From a bacterium (GTDB taxonomy: Bacteria; Vulcanimicrobiota; Vulcanimicrobiia; Vulcanimicrobiales; SCRA01): DNA of 21,357 nucleotides. A program made the translations under genes and the position numbers. The notes beneath the pieces are model-generated. The model had not been told where the DNA came from. It saw nothing but the letters and a program-made list of their open reading frames with translations, and ran no database searches. Where the stretch lies: NCBI GenBank assembly GCA_004298675.1, contig SCRI01000074.1, forward strand, positions 1-21,357, written 5' to 3'. Numbering within the stretch: position 1 is the stretch's first letter; each line of letters begins with the position of its first letter. Positions 1 through 7,697 of this stretch are shown here, one piece after another.

Positions 1-185
1 GCGAAGGTCAGCAGCAACTGAGCGGCTGGCGAGGATCGTGGAAAGAACGCGGTCGCGATCGACGGTACGAGGTACCCGTATACCGCGAAGTCGTACCACT
101 CCAGGACATTACCTAGCGTACCGGCGAACACCGCCCGGGTATTTATCGCGCTAGGGCCTCTGGCAACGGTGCCTTGAACGCTCAT
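1..185 (-). CDS. MHS-family MFS transporter, N-terminal fragment
   Basis: This is the first 61 codons of a gene running off the left edge of the window. The translation contains GNVLEWYDFAVYGYLVP near residue 25, the signature of the first membrane helix of metabolite:H+ symporters (MHS family of the major facilitator superfamily, the ShiA/ProP/KgtP group), which import organic acids, betaines and similar small solutes across the inner membrane. The ATG at 185 is preceded by GGAG at good spacing. It starts 11 bp after the deacetylase gene stops and is the last visible gene of the M20/RpiR/deacetylase operon, so it is probably the importer for that pathway. The substrate cannot be inferred from this fragment. 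Confidence 0.87.
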   Translation of the reverse strand, partial: MSVQGTVARGPSAINTRAVFAGTLGNVLEWYDFAVYGYLVPSIATAFFPRSSPAAQLLLTF

Positions 186-196
186 GATGTTCTCCT

Positions 197-1072
197 TTAC
201 GCCTGTGCGGAGTCGTACGGAGTGGGGGGAGGTGAGTGACGGACAGGGATGCGGCCTTCTGCGCAGAGTCGCGCGGCGTGTGAAGTGACCTCATCCATCG
301 TCGTCCACCACACTCCGGGGAATCCCTGAATAAAGCGGATGAGTCGCTCAACCGTCGCCATCATGAACGGGCGCCCACTGACGAACGGGTGTAACGTCAG
401 GACGTAGCAGCCGCCCTCTTCGTAGTAGCCCTCAAACTCGCCGCTCCAGATCCGAAATACCGACTCTGGATCCTCGATGGACTTGTCACGATTCACACGT
501 GAGTGCATCCAGTATTCGGCGTCGTCAAGGCACCAGTGAATCGGAATCTCGATCAGCGGTCCGGCGGGAGTCTCTAATGCATAGGGGGCCTCATCGTCCA
601 TGAGGCTGGAGTCCGAGAGCACCCCTTCTCGTACGAGCAGCTCTGGGGTTCGCCGTTTGAGCTCCCAGGACGGTGCACGGTAGAGGCGTGGTTCATAGCC
701 CGTTAATTGGTTAAGTATCGCCTTGGACTTGCGCAGCGTGTCCAGCTCCGCGCCCTCGTCAAGAGTTTCGAGAGCCTCATGGAGATAACCATGCAGACCC
801 AAGGGATGGCCCGCGCTCGCGATTGCATGCACGAGTTCTGGGTGAATCTCGGCGGTATAACCCGGCACGTAGAACGTACCCGGAAGGTCGTATTTCTGCA
901 AGAGCTTCAGTACGCGCCATATTCCGATTTGAGGCCCGTACAAACGCTGATGGAGCTCACTAAGAAGCGTTCGCGCACGATCAGGAGCGCGGACATACAT
1001 CGCGGATTCCCCGTCTACATCCCAGGTAAGGCAGACAGCCATGCGACGGTTATCAGGCCAAGGAACGCTCAT
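197..1072 (-). CDS. Polysaccharide deacetylase (NodB-fold) family hydrolase, PuuE/PgdA-like
   Basis: The 291-residue protein has the NodB-homology motifs in order: TWDVDG (Asp18/Asp20, catalytic base and metal ligand), HGYLHE (His94 and His98, metal ligands), RAPSW (residues 132-136) and LTLHPF near the C terminus (His228). It has no signal peptide, and the HGYxHE form is that of cytosolic members such as PuuE-type allantoinases and HpPgdA-like proteins, which often hydrolyse cyclic amides or imides rather than polysaccharide. The ATG at 1072 follows GGAGG nine bases upstream. It lies 29 bp after the RpiR gene and 11 bp before the MHS transporter gene, in an operon with an M20 amidohydrolase. 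I infer C-N hydrolysis of a small imported compound; the exact substrate is unknown. Confidence 0.85.
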   Translation of the reverse strand: MSVPWPDNRRMAVCLTWDVDGESAMYVRAPDRARTLLSELHQRLYGPQIGIWRVLKLLQKYDLPGTFYVPGYTAEIHPELVHAIASAGHPLGLHGYLHEALETLDEGAELDTLRKSKAILNQLTGYEPRLYRAPSWELKRRTPELLVREGVLSDSSLMDDEAPYALETPAGPLIEIPIHWCLDDAEYWMHSRVNRDKSIEDPESVFRIWSGEFEGYYEEGGCYVLTLHPFVSGRPFMMATVERLIRFIQGFPGVWWTTMDEVTSHAARLCAEGRIPVRHSPPPTPYDSAQA

Positions 1073-1101
1073 ACCTACTTACCTCCAAGAGGTGTGTGGA
1101 C

Positions 1102-2001
1102 TTAGGACTTGCGCAGTACGTCGAGCTGACTCCAGATCTCATCGTAGGCGTTAATGTTGCCGAGCACTCGGCCGGGGTCGCGCTCGATTAGCGTGCGTGC
1201 CAGGATGTGGATGAGTGCGATAAGTGCGACGTTCGAACTATAGTAGTATGTCGAGCGTGAAGGGAGGCGGATCGTGAGTTGCGCGTCAGGTAAGCCCGGC
1301 CCGGATTGATCCGTAATCAATATAACGTTGCTGGTCCGCTCCAACGAGCGCTTCAGAAAAAACCGCGTCGCCTTCGCATAACGTGGAAAACTCATCCCGA
1401 CGACGCAGTCATTCGACTCAAGATCGCGGTAATTGAGCCATGCGCCGCTGCTGGATGCATCGATGTGGTGGACATGGCCGAGCAACAGCCGCAGTTGAAG
1501 GGCGAGATGTTCCGCGAGCGGGACTGTCATCAAACTCGCGACGACGTGGATACTTGCCGCTGACGTCAGCTGGCTTACGAGCCGGTCTAAGACTGGCGCG
1601 ATCGCTGGTTCCACGAGGTCGAGTGTCCGCTTGATCTCGTCTATGACGCCACGGACAGGGCTTGAGCAGATGCTGGTCGGCTGTTCAGGCTGCTCGCCAA
1701 CCAACTCGAGAAGATGTGGCTCCTTGGGAAGGTGACCACGGACGGCTCGTTGCAGGTCTGCGTACCCTTGCCACCCGGATTGTTTGATTGCGCGTACGAC
1801 GGTGGCGGGGCTTACGCCCACTTGCTTCGCGATATCCTCCACACGACTCCACGCCACCTGTGTAGTATTATGGGCGAGCCAGTCGGCGACACGCGAGAGC
1901 GAGGGAGGCATCTCATCAATGTGATCCTGGAACGCTTTACGCACCGCTGCGACGCTCTTGACAGAGGCGCGCAAAGAGCCTGAGCGCAAGTGTTTGCTCA
2001 T
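1102..2001 (-). CDS. MurR/RpiR-family transcriptional regulator
   Basis: The 299-residue protein has the RpiR N-terminal helix-turn-helix at about residues 33-90 (LSRVADWLAHN, then VEDIAKQVGVSPATVVR and the GYADLQ segment typical of the family). A C-terminal SIS (sugar isomerase) fold follows at about residues 125-265 and normally senses a phosphosugar or other small metabolite. Its ATG overlaps the stop of the M20 peptidase gene by 4 bp (ATGA), so the two are translationally coupled. Because it is the second gene of the operon whose promoter carries a palindrome at 3185-3198, autoregulation of the operon is likely. RpiR proteins can be repressors or activators; the operator position here favours repression. 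The effector is unknown. Confidence 0.92.
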   Translation of the reverse strand: MSKHLRSGSLRASVKSVAAVRKAFQDHIDEMPPSLSRVADWLAHNTTQVAWSRVEDIAKQVGVSPATVVRAIKQSGWQGYADLQRAVRGHLPKEPHLLELVGEQPEQPTSICSSPVRGVIDEIKRTLDLVEPAIAPVLDRLVSQLTSAASIHVVASLMTVPLAEHLALQLRLLLGHVHHIDASSSGAWLNYRDLESNDCVVGMSFPRYAKATRFFLKRSLERTSNVILITDQSGPGLPDAQLTIRLPSRSTYYYSSNVALIALIHILARTLIERDPGRVLGNINAYDEIWSQLDVLRKS

Positions 2002-3140
2002 TGGTGCTCCAGCAGAGCCGCGAGTAGCGCGGCCCGGCGCGGCATCTCATCGACGATAACGTGCTCGTCGGGCGCATGCGCACCGCCTCCAACAGCACCC
2101 AGACCATCCAACACGGGGATTCCTACAGCGGCGCAGAAGTTGCCATCGCTCGCACCGCCAGCGGCAGCCTCGCGTAAATCGAGATCGATCTCTGAGGCCA
2201 GTGAGCGTGCCTGTTCGTAGAGCCGCGCTACTCCCGTGGTGCGTTCTAACGGGGGGCGCGTCAGGCCCCCAGCCACATGCAGCCGCAGGCCTGCGCGGCT
2301 GGGGCGCAAGGCTCGAATGCCTGCGCTGACACGATCTGCCTCTGCAGCCGTACGTATGCGGATATCTACCTCGGCGTGGGCGGACGCGGCTACGACGTTG
2401 CTCCGCGTGCCTCCGGCGATAACGCCAACGTTGACGGTTGTCCCCTGACTGGGATCCGCAAGCTCTACAAGCTCAGGGACGATGCGAGCAAGTTCATGAA
2501 CTGCGCTAATTCCGGCGTCTGGATCGAGCCCGGCGTGTGCTGCGCGCCCCTGGACGTCAATGGAAAATGTTCCTTGCCCCTTGCGCGAGGTCTTCAGCGC
2601 GCCTGCTAGGCTCGGCTCAAGGACAAAGACTGCGTCGGCCTTGCGTGCTTCATCCTCGATTAAGGCGCGCGATGTCTCGCTACCAATCTCCTCATCCGAG
2701 TTGCAAACGAGGGTCACAGAGCGGTATTGCCTGCTTCCGGAAAGGAGTGCCCGCAGCGCCCAGAGCCCTTGCACTAGGCCGGCCTTCATATCGAAAACTC
2801 CGGGTCCCCGTACGACGCCATCCCGTACTGAAAATGGAATTTCCTTCAGGGTGCCTGCGGGCCAAACGGTATCGAAGTGCGCGAGCACAAGAATCGGCCG
2901 TCCCGTAGCGGGCGCTGAGTGCGCCCAGTGCATGCGAACGTGATTTCCCGCGACAGTTTGCGGGATAATATCAACCGACGTCGCTTCGAGGCCGCCAGCG
3001 TACCGCGCTAGATAATCAGCGAAGGCATCGAGGAGCTTCTTTTCGGTCGACGGGGTCTCAAGCGTGGTGAACGCTTCGAGATCGCGGAGCATCTCCTGCT
3101 CGTGCTTCTTGAGGTAGTCGAGATACCCGCGTATATCCAA
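1998..3140 (-). CDS. M20-family metallopeptidase (carboxypeptidase G2-like)
   Basis: The 380-residue enzyme shows the full M20 dizinc set: HFD (His88, Asp90), GVFDMKAG (Asp117, bridging), the DEEIGS pair (Glu150/Glu151, catalytic base and ligand), LEP (Glu175) and a C-terminal GGAHAPDE with His355. Spacing matches glutamate carboxypeptidase/CPG2-type enzymes, which cleave an amide bond next to a carboxylate. The dimerisation domain lies between about residues 190 and 300. The start is a TTG at 3140 with AGGAGG nine bases upstream. No signal peptide is visible, so it is probably cytoplasmic. It is the first gene of the operon, 39 bp below the predicted transcription start. Beside a NodB-fold amidase and a transporter it probably hydrolyses an imported or ring-opened amide. 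Confidence 0.9.
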   Translation of the reverse strand: MDIRGYLDYLKKHEQEMLRDLEAFTTLETPSTEKKLLDAFADYLARYAGGLEATSVDIIPQTVAGNHVRMHWAHSAPATGRPILVLAHFDTVWPAGTLKEIPFSVRDGVVRGPGVFDMKAGLVQGLWALRALLSGSRQYRSVTLVCNSDEEIGSETSRALIEDEARKADAVFVLEPSLAGALKTSRKGQGTFSIDVQGRAAHAGLDPDAGISAVHELARIVPELVELADPSQGTTVNVGVIAGGTRSNVVAASAHAEVDIRIRTAAEADRVSAGIRALRPSRAGLRLHVAGGLTRPPLERTTGVARLYEQARSLASEIDLDLREAAAGGASDGNFCAAVGIPVLDGLGAVGGGAHAPDEHVIVDEMPRRAALLAALLEHQ

Positions 3141-3184
3141 CCCGCTGCGCCCTCCTGCGAGCTCGTCCGCTGCATGCTGAACAA

Positions 3185-3218
3185 TATCTTACAAGATAGA
3201 ATAAAAAAATTCAAGATA
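3185..3218 (-). promoter_or_regulatory. Promoter and candidate RpiR operator for the M20/RpiR operon
   Basis: On the minus strand a -35-like TTGAAT (3209-3214) is separated by 17 bp from a -10-like TAAGAT (3186-3191), giving a predicted start of transcription near 3179 and a leader of about 39 bases. A 14-bp inverted repeat, TATCTT-GT-AAGATA, covers 3185-3198 and so sits on the -10 box. A second copy of the half-site TATCTTG lies exactly 20 bp away, about two helical turns, overlapping the -35 box. The region is much more AT-rich than its surroundings. I infer that the RpiR protein of this operon binds here; this is from position and symmetry only. Confidence 0.6.
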
Positions 3219-3261
3219 GGAGCAGCAGAGGCCCCCACCCAGAACCCGCGAACCTCCGTAC

Positions 3262-4017
3262 ATGGAGATCTTCGCCTGCATCGTGGGCCGCTCACAGCGG
3301 CAGCGCCACTACATGTTTCACTTGGCGCACGGGGACGATGTCACGCTGGTCTACCCGTTCTGGGTGGCCGTAGGCGCCTCCAGGAAGCCCATTCTCATCG
3401 ATACCGGCTTCGCGGCGGACGTGGCCCACGCGCATGGCGTGACGTCCTATGCCGACCCCGGCGATCTCCTCAAGCTCCTCGGCTTCGCGCCGGCAGACGT
3501 CGAAACCATCGTCATCTCCCACCTGCACTACGACCACTTCGGCGTCCCCGAACGCTTTCCAAACGCGGCATTCGCGGTGCAGCACGAAGACGTCGACTAC
3601 TACACCAAGCGCGGCCTGAACCATCCGGCGCGGGCGCTTGCCGATGCCAAGAGCCTCGACGCGCTGGCAGACCTGCGCTCCGCCGGGCGCCTGCGCGTGC
3701 TGCACGGCGATACCACCATCGCGCCGGAGCTGCGCGTCGTCCACGTGGGCGGCCACACGCCCGGCATGCAGATCGTCGTCTGTGAATCGGGCGCGGGCCG
3801 CGTCGTGCTCGCCTGCGATGCCTCGCACTTCTACGAAAATCTCGAGACGCACACGCCCACGGCGTTGATCCACAACTACGAGGACTACGAACGCGGCTTC
3901 GACACGATCTCGCAGTTAGCCGCTACAGGGACCTGGCTTCCGGGACACGATCCACACATGCTCGATCGTCTCGAGCGCGTCGAGCAGAACGTCTACCGCG
4001 TCCCGAAACGCAGCTGA
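3262..4017 (+). CDS. Metallo-beta-lactamase-fold lactonase, N-acyl homoserine lactonase-like
   Basis: The 251-residue protein has the complete MBL dizinc set: HLHYDH (His87, His89, Asp91, His92), GGHTPG (His165), ACDAS (Asp186) and PGHDP (His229). The layout, with DTGF at 47-50 and the D-A-S-H...E-N segment after Asp186, resembles N-acyl homoserine lactonases of the AiiA/AttM type, which open lactone rings. No signal peptide is present. No convincing Shine-Dalgarno lies before the ATG at 3262, but the N terminus aligns with family expectations from that codon. It is divergent from the M20 operon and ends 2 bp from the tail of the PcaC-like gene. It may quench quorum signals or, given its neighbours, open a lactone intermediate in catabolism. 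Confidence 0.82.
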   Translation: MEIFACIVGRSQRQRHYMFHLAHGDDVTLVYPFWVAVGASRKPILIDTGFAADVAHAHGVTSYADPGDLLKLLGFAPADVETIVISHLHYDHFGVPERFPNAAFAVQHEDVDYYTKRGLNHPARALADAKSLDALADLRSAGRLRVLHGDTTIAPELRVVHVGGHTPGMQIVVCESGAGRVVLACDASHFYENLETHTPTALIHNYEDYERGFDTISQLAATGTWLPGHDPHMLDRLERVEQNVYRVPKRS

Positions 4018-4019
4018 GC

Positions 4020-4409
4020 CTAGCCGTTCTTTCGCTGTTCCTCGCGGTAACGGTCGATGGCAGCCTTCGCTACCTTGAAGCCCTCGGATGCAATGGGCAC
4101 ACCGGCGTAGACGCCCGCCTGCAGCAGGATCTCCGCGATCTCGTCCTCGGTGACGCCGTTGTTCAGGGCACCACGGACGTGCACTTCAAACTCGTGCCAG
4201 CGCGCCATGGCGCTAAGCATGGCCAGATTGAGCATGCTGCGCGTCTTATGGCTCAGGCCGGTTCGAACCCAGACGTTGCCCCAACAATGTTCGTTGGTAA
4301 AATCGATGAAGTGCTGGGAGAAAGCGTCGGCTGCCGCCTTCCCCTTGTCTACGTACGATGCGCCCAGCACCTCTCTACGAATCCGTTGCCCCTCCGCGAT
4401 GCGGTCCAT
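4020..4409 (-). CDS. pcaC: Carboxymuconolactone decarboxylase (PcaC-like)
   Basis: From the ATG at 4409 the product is 129 residues, the usual size of gamma-carboxymuconolactone decarboxylase, the beta-ketoadipate-pathway enzyme of protocatechuate breakdown. The CMD-domain block is very well kept: VRTGLSHKTRSMLNLAML, RWHEFEVHVRGALNNGVT and DEIAEILLQAGVYAGVP, including the Glu/His positions typical of PcaC rather than AhpD (no CxxC is present). A longer reading frame exists upstream, but AAAGGAG five bases before the 4409 ATG settles the start. It lies 23 bp after the ABC ATPase gene as the last gene of the minus-strand operon. No other beta-ketoadipate genes are clear here, so the true substrate may be a related lactone or beta-keto acid. 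Confidence 0.87.
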   Translation of the reverse strand: MDRIAEGQRIRREVLGASYVDKGKAAADAFSQHFIDFTNEHCWGNVWVRTGLSHKTRSMLNLAMLSAMARWHEFEVHVRGALNNGVTEDEIAEILLQAGVYAGVPIASEGFKVAKAAIDRYREEQRKNG

Positions 4410-4432
4410 GTCATCTCCTTTGTCGTCAGCTC

Positions 4433-5137
4433 TTAGATACCGAGGTACGATGCGCGGATGCGTTCGTCGTTGACCAGCTCCTGGCACGATCCGCGTAGCG
4501 AAATCCGTCCGTTTTCGATCACGTAGGCGCGCGTCGCGAATTCCAACGCCAGCGACACGTTCTGCTCCACCAGCAGAATCGTCACGCCGGTCTCCGCCAC
4601 GCGCTGCAAGGCCACGTACATTTCGTCGACGATGCGCGGCGCCAGGCCCTGCGAAGGTTCATCCAACAGCAGCAGCGTTGGCTGGGCCATCAAGGCCCGG
4701 CCGATCGCCAGCATCTGCTGCTCGCCGCCGGAAAGGGTGTCGCCCGCCTGTTGCGGCCGCTCCCCCAGCCGCGGAAACAGCGAGAAGACTAGCTCCAAGC
4801 GCTCGCGCCGCTGCGCCGGCGCCTTGTGCGTGTGCGCCCCAACCAGGAGGTTGTCGATGACGCTCATGCCGGTGAAGATCTGCCGCCCCTCCGGCACGTG
4901 TGCGATGCCGTGGGCGGGAATCGCGTGGGGATTCGTGCGCAGGAGATCGACGCCGCGATAGGTTAGCTCCGCGGCGCGCCTGCCGATCAAGCCGGAGATG
5001 GCGCGCAGCGTGGTCGTCTTCCCCGCCCGGTTCGAGCCGACCAATGCCACGCGCTCGCCTTCGGCAACGTCCAGCGAGATGCCATGCAGCGCCTCCACCG
5101 CGCCATACCACGCGGAGAGCTCACGAATTGAGAGCAC
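4433..5137 (-). CDS. livF: Branched-chain amino acid-type ABC importer ATPase (LivF-like)
   Basis: The 234-residue ATPase carries Walker A GSNRAGKT (34-41), signature LSGGEQQ (135-141), Walker B LLLLDEP (155-161) and the LivF-type VEQN switch segment near 190, where Gln replaces the usual His as is normal for this subfamily. Its length and the C-terminal ERIRASYLGI ending are those of LivF. It energises import through the two LivH/LivM-like permeases. The start overlaps the end of the LivG-like gene by 17 bp, showing tight coupling. The Arg in the Walker A loop, where Gly is common, is mildly unusual but fits GxxxxGKT. The liv symbol marks the family; the substrate need not be an amino acid, because this transporter class also imports aromatic acids, amides and urea. 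Confidence 0.94.
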   Translation of the reverse strand: MLSIRELSAWYGAVEALHGISLDVAEGERVALVGSNRAGKTTTLRAISGLIGRRAAELTYRGVDLLRTNPHAIPAHGIAHVPEGRQIFTGMSVIDNLLVGAHTHKAPAQRRERLELVFSLFPRLGERPQQAGDTLSGGEQQMLAIGRALMAQPTLLLLDEPSQGLAPRIVDEMYVALQRVAETGVTILLVEQNVSLALEFATRAYVIENGRISLRGSCQELVNDERIRASYLGI

Positions 5138-5849
5138 GCGCGAATTTCTCCCCTAGATACGATTCGATGACACGCGGGTCACGGCTGACGCCCTCGGGTG
5201 TGCCCTGCGCGATAATGCTTCCGGTATCCAGTGCCAGCACCCGGTCGCACAGGCGCATGAGTGCCGCCATGTTGTGCTCGATCACGATGAGCGTGATGCC
5301 TTCGTCGCGCAGCGATTGCAGCAGTTCGAGCATGGCGCTGACCTCCGCGGCGTTGAGGCCGGCCATCAGCTCGTCAACCAACAGCAGTCGTGGCCGAGTG
5401 CAGAGCGCGCGTGCCAGCTCCAGGCGCATCCGATCGACTAGCGCCAAGTCGCTCGCCTGACGCTCCTCGCTGCCGCTTAGGCCGACGCGCTTCAGTGCGG
5501 CCAGGCCCTCGGCGCGCGCCTGCGCCACCGAACGCGCATGGAGCAACGCGCCGACCAGCGCGTTCTCCACCACGGACATACCGGCGAAGACGCGCACGAT
5601 CTGCGAGGTCTTGGTGAGGCCGCTCTCGCAGATGCGGTGCGGCTGCAGATGCTCGATGCGCCGTCCCTCGAAGGTAATCTCCCCGCTGTTGGCGCGGATG
5701 ATGCCGCACAGGATGTTGAAGAGCGTGCTCTTCCCCGCGCCGTTGGGCCCAATCAAACCCACGATCTCGCCGGCCGCCACGCTGAAGTTCACGTCGCGCA
5801 GCACGGTGAGTCCGCCGAAGTGTTTGGCTATCCCGCGCACGGTGATCAC
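5121..5849 (-). CDS. livG: Branched-chain amino acid-type ABC importer ATPase (LivG-like)
   Basis: The 242-residue ATPase has Walker A GPNGAGKS (34-41), Walker B LLLVDE (155-160) followed by LMAGLN, and an EHNM switch with His192. The ABC signature is degenerate: where LSGGQ or LSYGQ is expected it reads LALVDRMRLELARAL (135-149). To my knowledge a D-R-x-R-L-E form occurs in a recognised branch of LivG-like proteins, so this is a subfamily feature and not decay. It ends with ESYLGEKFA, typical of the LivG C-terminal extension. Its ATG overlaps the stop of the LivM-like permease gene by 4 bp. It pairs with the LivF-like ATPase as the nucleotide-binding dimer on the cytoplasmic face. Confidence 0.94.
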   Translation of the reverse strand: MITVRGIAKHFGGLTVLRDVNFSVAAGEIVGLIGPNGAGKSTLFNILCGIIRANSGEITFEGRRIEHLQPHRICESGLTKTSQIVRVFAGMSVVENALVGALLHARSVAQARAEGLAALKRVGLSGSEERQASDLALVDRMRLELARALCTRPRLLLVDELMAGLNAAEVSAMLELLQSLRDEGITLIVIEHNMAALMRLCDRVLALDTGSIIAQGTPEGVSRDPRVIESYLGEKFARALNS

Positions 5850-6853
5850 GGTGCTATCGCCTCACTGGGCGCAGCCCGCTTGCGCCGCTGCAGACTTTTC
5901 ACGAAGCCCGCGATTCCTAACGGCTGAATGACGACGATCGCCACCAGTAGCAGCCCGTAGACGATCTTCGCGAGGCCGGCGCCGGCCCCGCTCCCGGAGC
6001 CCGTCATAGCCTGGCCCAGCGGAACCAGCAGCGCCGCCCCCGCCAGCGGCCCCCACCACACTTGCGCGCCGCCGATGATCGCATACAGCGCCAACTGCAC
6101 CGAGAGCGTGATCGAGAGCACGGAGTCGGGATCGACGAAGCCGGTGATCTGCGCGTACAGCGTCCCCGCCAGCGCGGTGAGCACCGCACCCAGCATGAAC
6201 GCGATCATCTTCGTGCGGAAGACGTTGATGCCGGCGAGCTTCGCGGCCACCTCGTCGTCGCGAATAGCGCGCAAACGGTATCCCAGTGGTGACGACTGCA
6301 CCGCGCGCGCTAGCGCTAGCGCCAAAATCACCAGCAGCGCCGCGATCTCGTAGTAGTCCTTTGCCTCCGGGAACTGCAGCAGCCAGAGCGAGTTGCGCAC
6401 AAAAGGTACCGAGATGCCTTGCGGCCCGCCGGTGATCGGCTGCGCGTACTCCACCAGGATGCGTACCATCTCCGCCAGCGCCAGTGTCACCAGCGCGAAG
6501 TACGCACCCCACAGGCGAAAGACCAGCAGGCCGATCACTGCCGCCGCCAGCGCCGCGGCCATCGCACCCAGCGGACCGCCGATCCATGGGCTCACGTGGA
6601 AGTGCACGAAGAGCATCGTCGACACGTAGGCGCCGATGCCGAACATCGTCGCCTGCCCCAGCGTGATCTGGTTGGCATACCCGCCGATCAGCGTCCAGCC
6701 GGCGGCCGCCACGACGTAGACGCAGGTCATCGTGGCCACGCGCATCGTGTAGTCGGAGAGGTGCAGCAGCGGCACGCACAACAGCGCCAGCGCACCTATC
6801 GCCAGCAGCGTGCGCCGTCCCCAGGGAGCCTCAGTGCGCATGGCTGCGCCCAA
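5846..6853 (-). CDS. livM: Branched-chain amino acid-type ABC importer permease (LivM-like)
   Basis: The 335-residue protein is strongly hydrophobic with roughly nine or ten membrane segments. It shows the LivM marks GGYANQITLGQATMFGIGAY (about 55-74) and the cytoplasmic coupling loop LGYRLRAIRDDEVAAKLAGIN (around residue 190), which contacts the ATPases. It forms the inner-membrane channel with the LivH-like permease. The start overlaps the LivH-like gene by 23 bp; a second in-frame ATG twelve bases in (6841) is an equally possible start. A short charged tail, SLQRRKRAAPSEAIAP, ends the protein just before the LivG-like gene. The substrate cannot be read from the sequence. Confidence 0.93.
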   Translation of the reverse strand: MGAAMRTEAPWGRRTLLAIGALALLCVPLLHLSDYTMRVATMTCVYVVAAAGWTLIGGYANQITLGQATMFGIGAYVSTMLFVHFHVSPWIGGPLGAMAAALAAAVIGLLVFRLWGAYFALVTLALAEMVRILVEYAQPITGGPQGISVPFVRNSLWLLQFPEAKDYYEIAALLVILALALARAVQSSPLGYRLRAIRDDEVAAKLAGINVFRTKMIAFMLGAVLTALAGTLYAQITGFVDPDSVLSITLSVQLALYAIIGGAQVWWGPLAGAALLVPLGQAMTGSGSGAGAGLAKIVYGLLLVAIVVIQPLGIAGFVKSLQRRKRAAPSEAIAP

Positions 6854-7697
6854 AGAGGCCGTACGGTTTGATCATCAGCACCGCGACGAACAGCGCGAAG
6901 ACCACGAGATTCTGCAGCGCCGACGGCAGGAAGAGCGCCGAGAGCGACTGCGTGATGCCGACGATCAGACTTCCGATGACCGCGCCGTTGACGTTGCCGA
7001 GCCCGCCCAAGACGGCGATCGTGAACATGATGACGACGTACTGCAGGCCGATCGTCGGGTAGACGTAGGCGTACGGCAGGATCACCGCGCCGGCCAAGCC
7101 CGCCAGACCCGCGCCGATGGCGAACGCAACCATCCGCACCCGGCTCACGTTGATGCCGCTCAGCGTGGCGGCGACGGTGTTCACCGCCACCGCGCGCATG
7201 GCGCGGCCGAAGTCCGTGCGGACCAGAAAGAAGTAGAGTACGAGGTTGATCGCGGCTCCCCAGGCGAAGGCCAGTAAGTACGGGACCGAGATCGGAATCG
7301 GTCCAAGGAAGATCGAGGCCGTTTGATACGGTACGTGCACGGAGTGGAAGTCGGCCCCGAAGAATGCCAGCGCCGCGTTCTGCAATGCGATGGAGATGCC
7401 CACCGTTAGGAAGATCTGGCTGATCTCCGGCCCTCGCAGCACCCGGCGGACGAGCCAGCGCTCCAGCACGGCACCGATGCCGAAGAGGATGCCGAAGGCC
7501 AGCACCGCCGAGAGCATCGGGTCCAGGTGCAGGGCGACGTAGCTGAAGTAGGCGACGTACATGCCCACCATCAGGAACTCGCCCTGCGCGAAGTTGACGA
7601 TCTCCAGCACGCCGAAGATCAACGTCAAGCCGACCGTGATCAGCGCGTAGACCCCGCCGACCAGGATGCCGTTGACGAGCGCTTGGAGAACCGCCAT
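6831..7697 (-). CDS. livH: Branched-chain amino acid-type ABC importer permease (LivH-like)
   Basis: The 288-residue protein has about eight membrane segments and the LivH hallmarks GGVYALITVGLTLIFGVL and VNFAQGEFLMVGMYVAY in its first 50 residues, plus the coupling-loop motif GRAMRAVAVNTVAATLSGIN near residue 165. It forms the second half of the membrane channel. Its ATG at 7697 directly follows the TAG of the binding-protein gene with no spacer, so translation is almost certainly coupled. It is followed by the LivM-like, LivG-like and LivF-like genes in the usual order for this transporter class. Confidence 0.94.
   Translation of the reverse strand: MAVLQALVNGILVGGVYALITVGLTLIFGVLEIVNFAQGEFLMVGMYVAYFSYVALHLDPMLSAVLAFGILFGIGAVLERWLVRRVLRGPEISQIFLTVGISIALQNAALAFFGADFHSVHVPYQTASIFLGPIPISVPYLLAFAWGAAINLVLYFFLVRTDFGRAMRAVAVNTVAATLSGINVSRVRMVAFAIGAGLAGLAGAVILPYAYVYPTIGLQYVVIMFTIAVLGGLGNVNGAVIGSLIVGITQSLSALFLPSALQNLVVFALFVAVLMIKPYGLFGRSHAH

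Noticed and set aside
3292-3873. A 193-codon minus-strand frame opposite the lactonase-like gene
   Set aside because: Valine/arginine-rich mirror of a gene with all metal ligands intact.
4410-4487. A 26-residue N-terminal extension of the PcaC-like protein
   Set aside because: It would overlap the ATPase gene, and a strong AAAGGAG precedes the internal ATG at 4409.
5437-5445. Degenerate ABC signature of the LivG-like ATPase considered as pseudogene evidence
   Set aside because: Walker A, Walker B and the switch His are intact, and the D-R-x-R-L-E form appears to be a normal variant of this subfamily.
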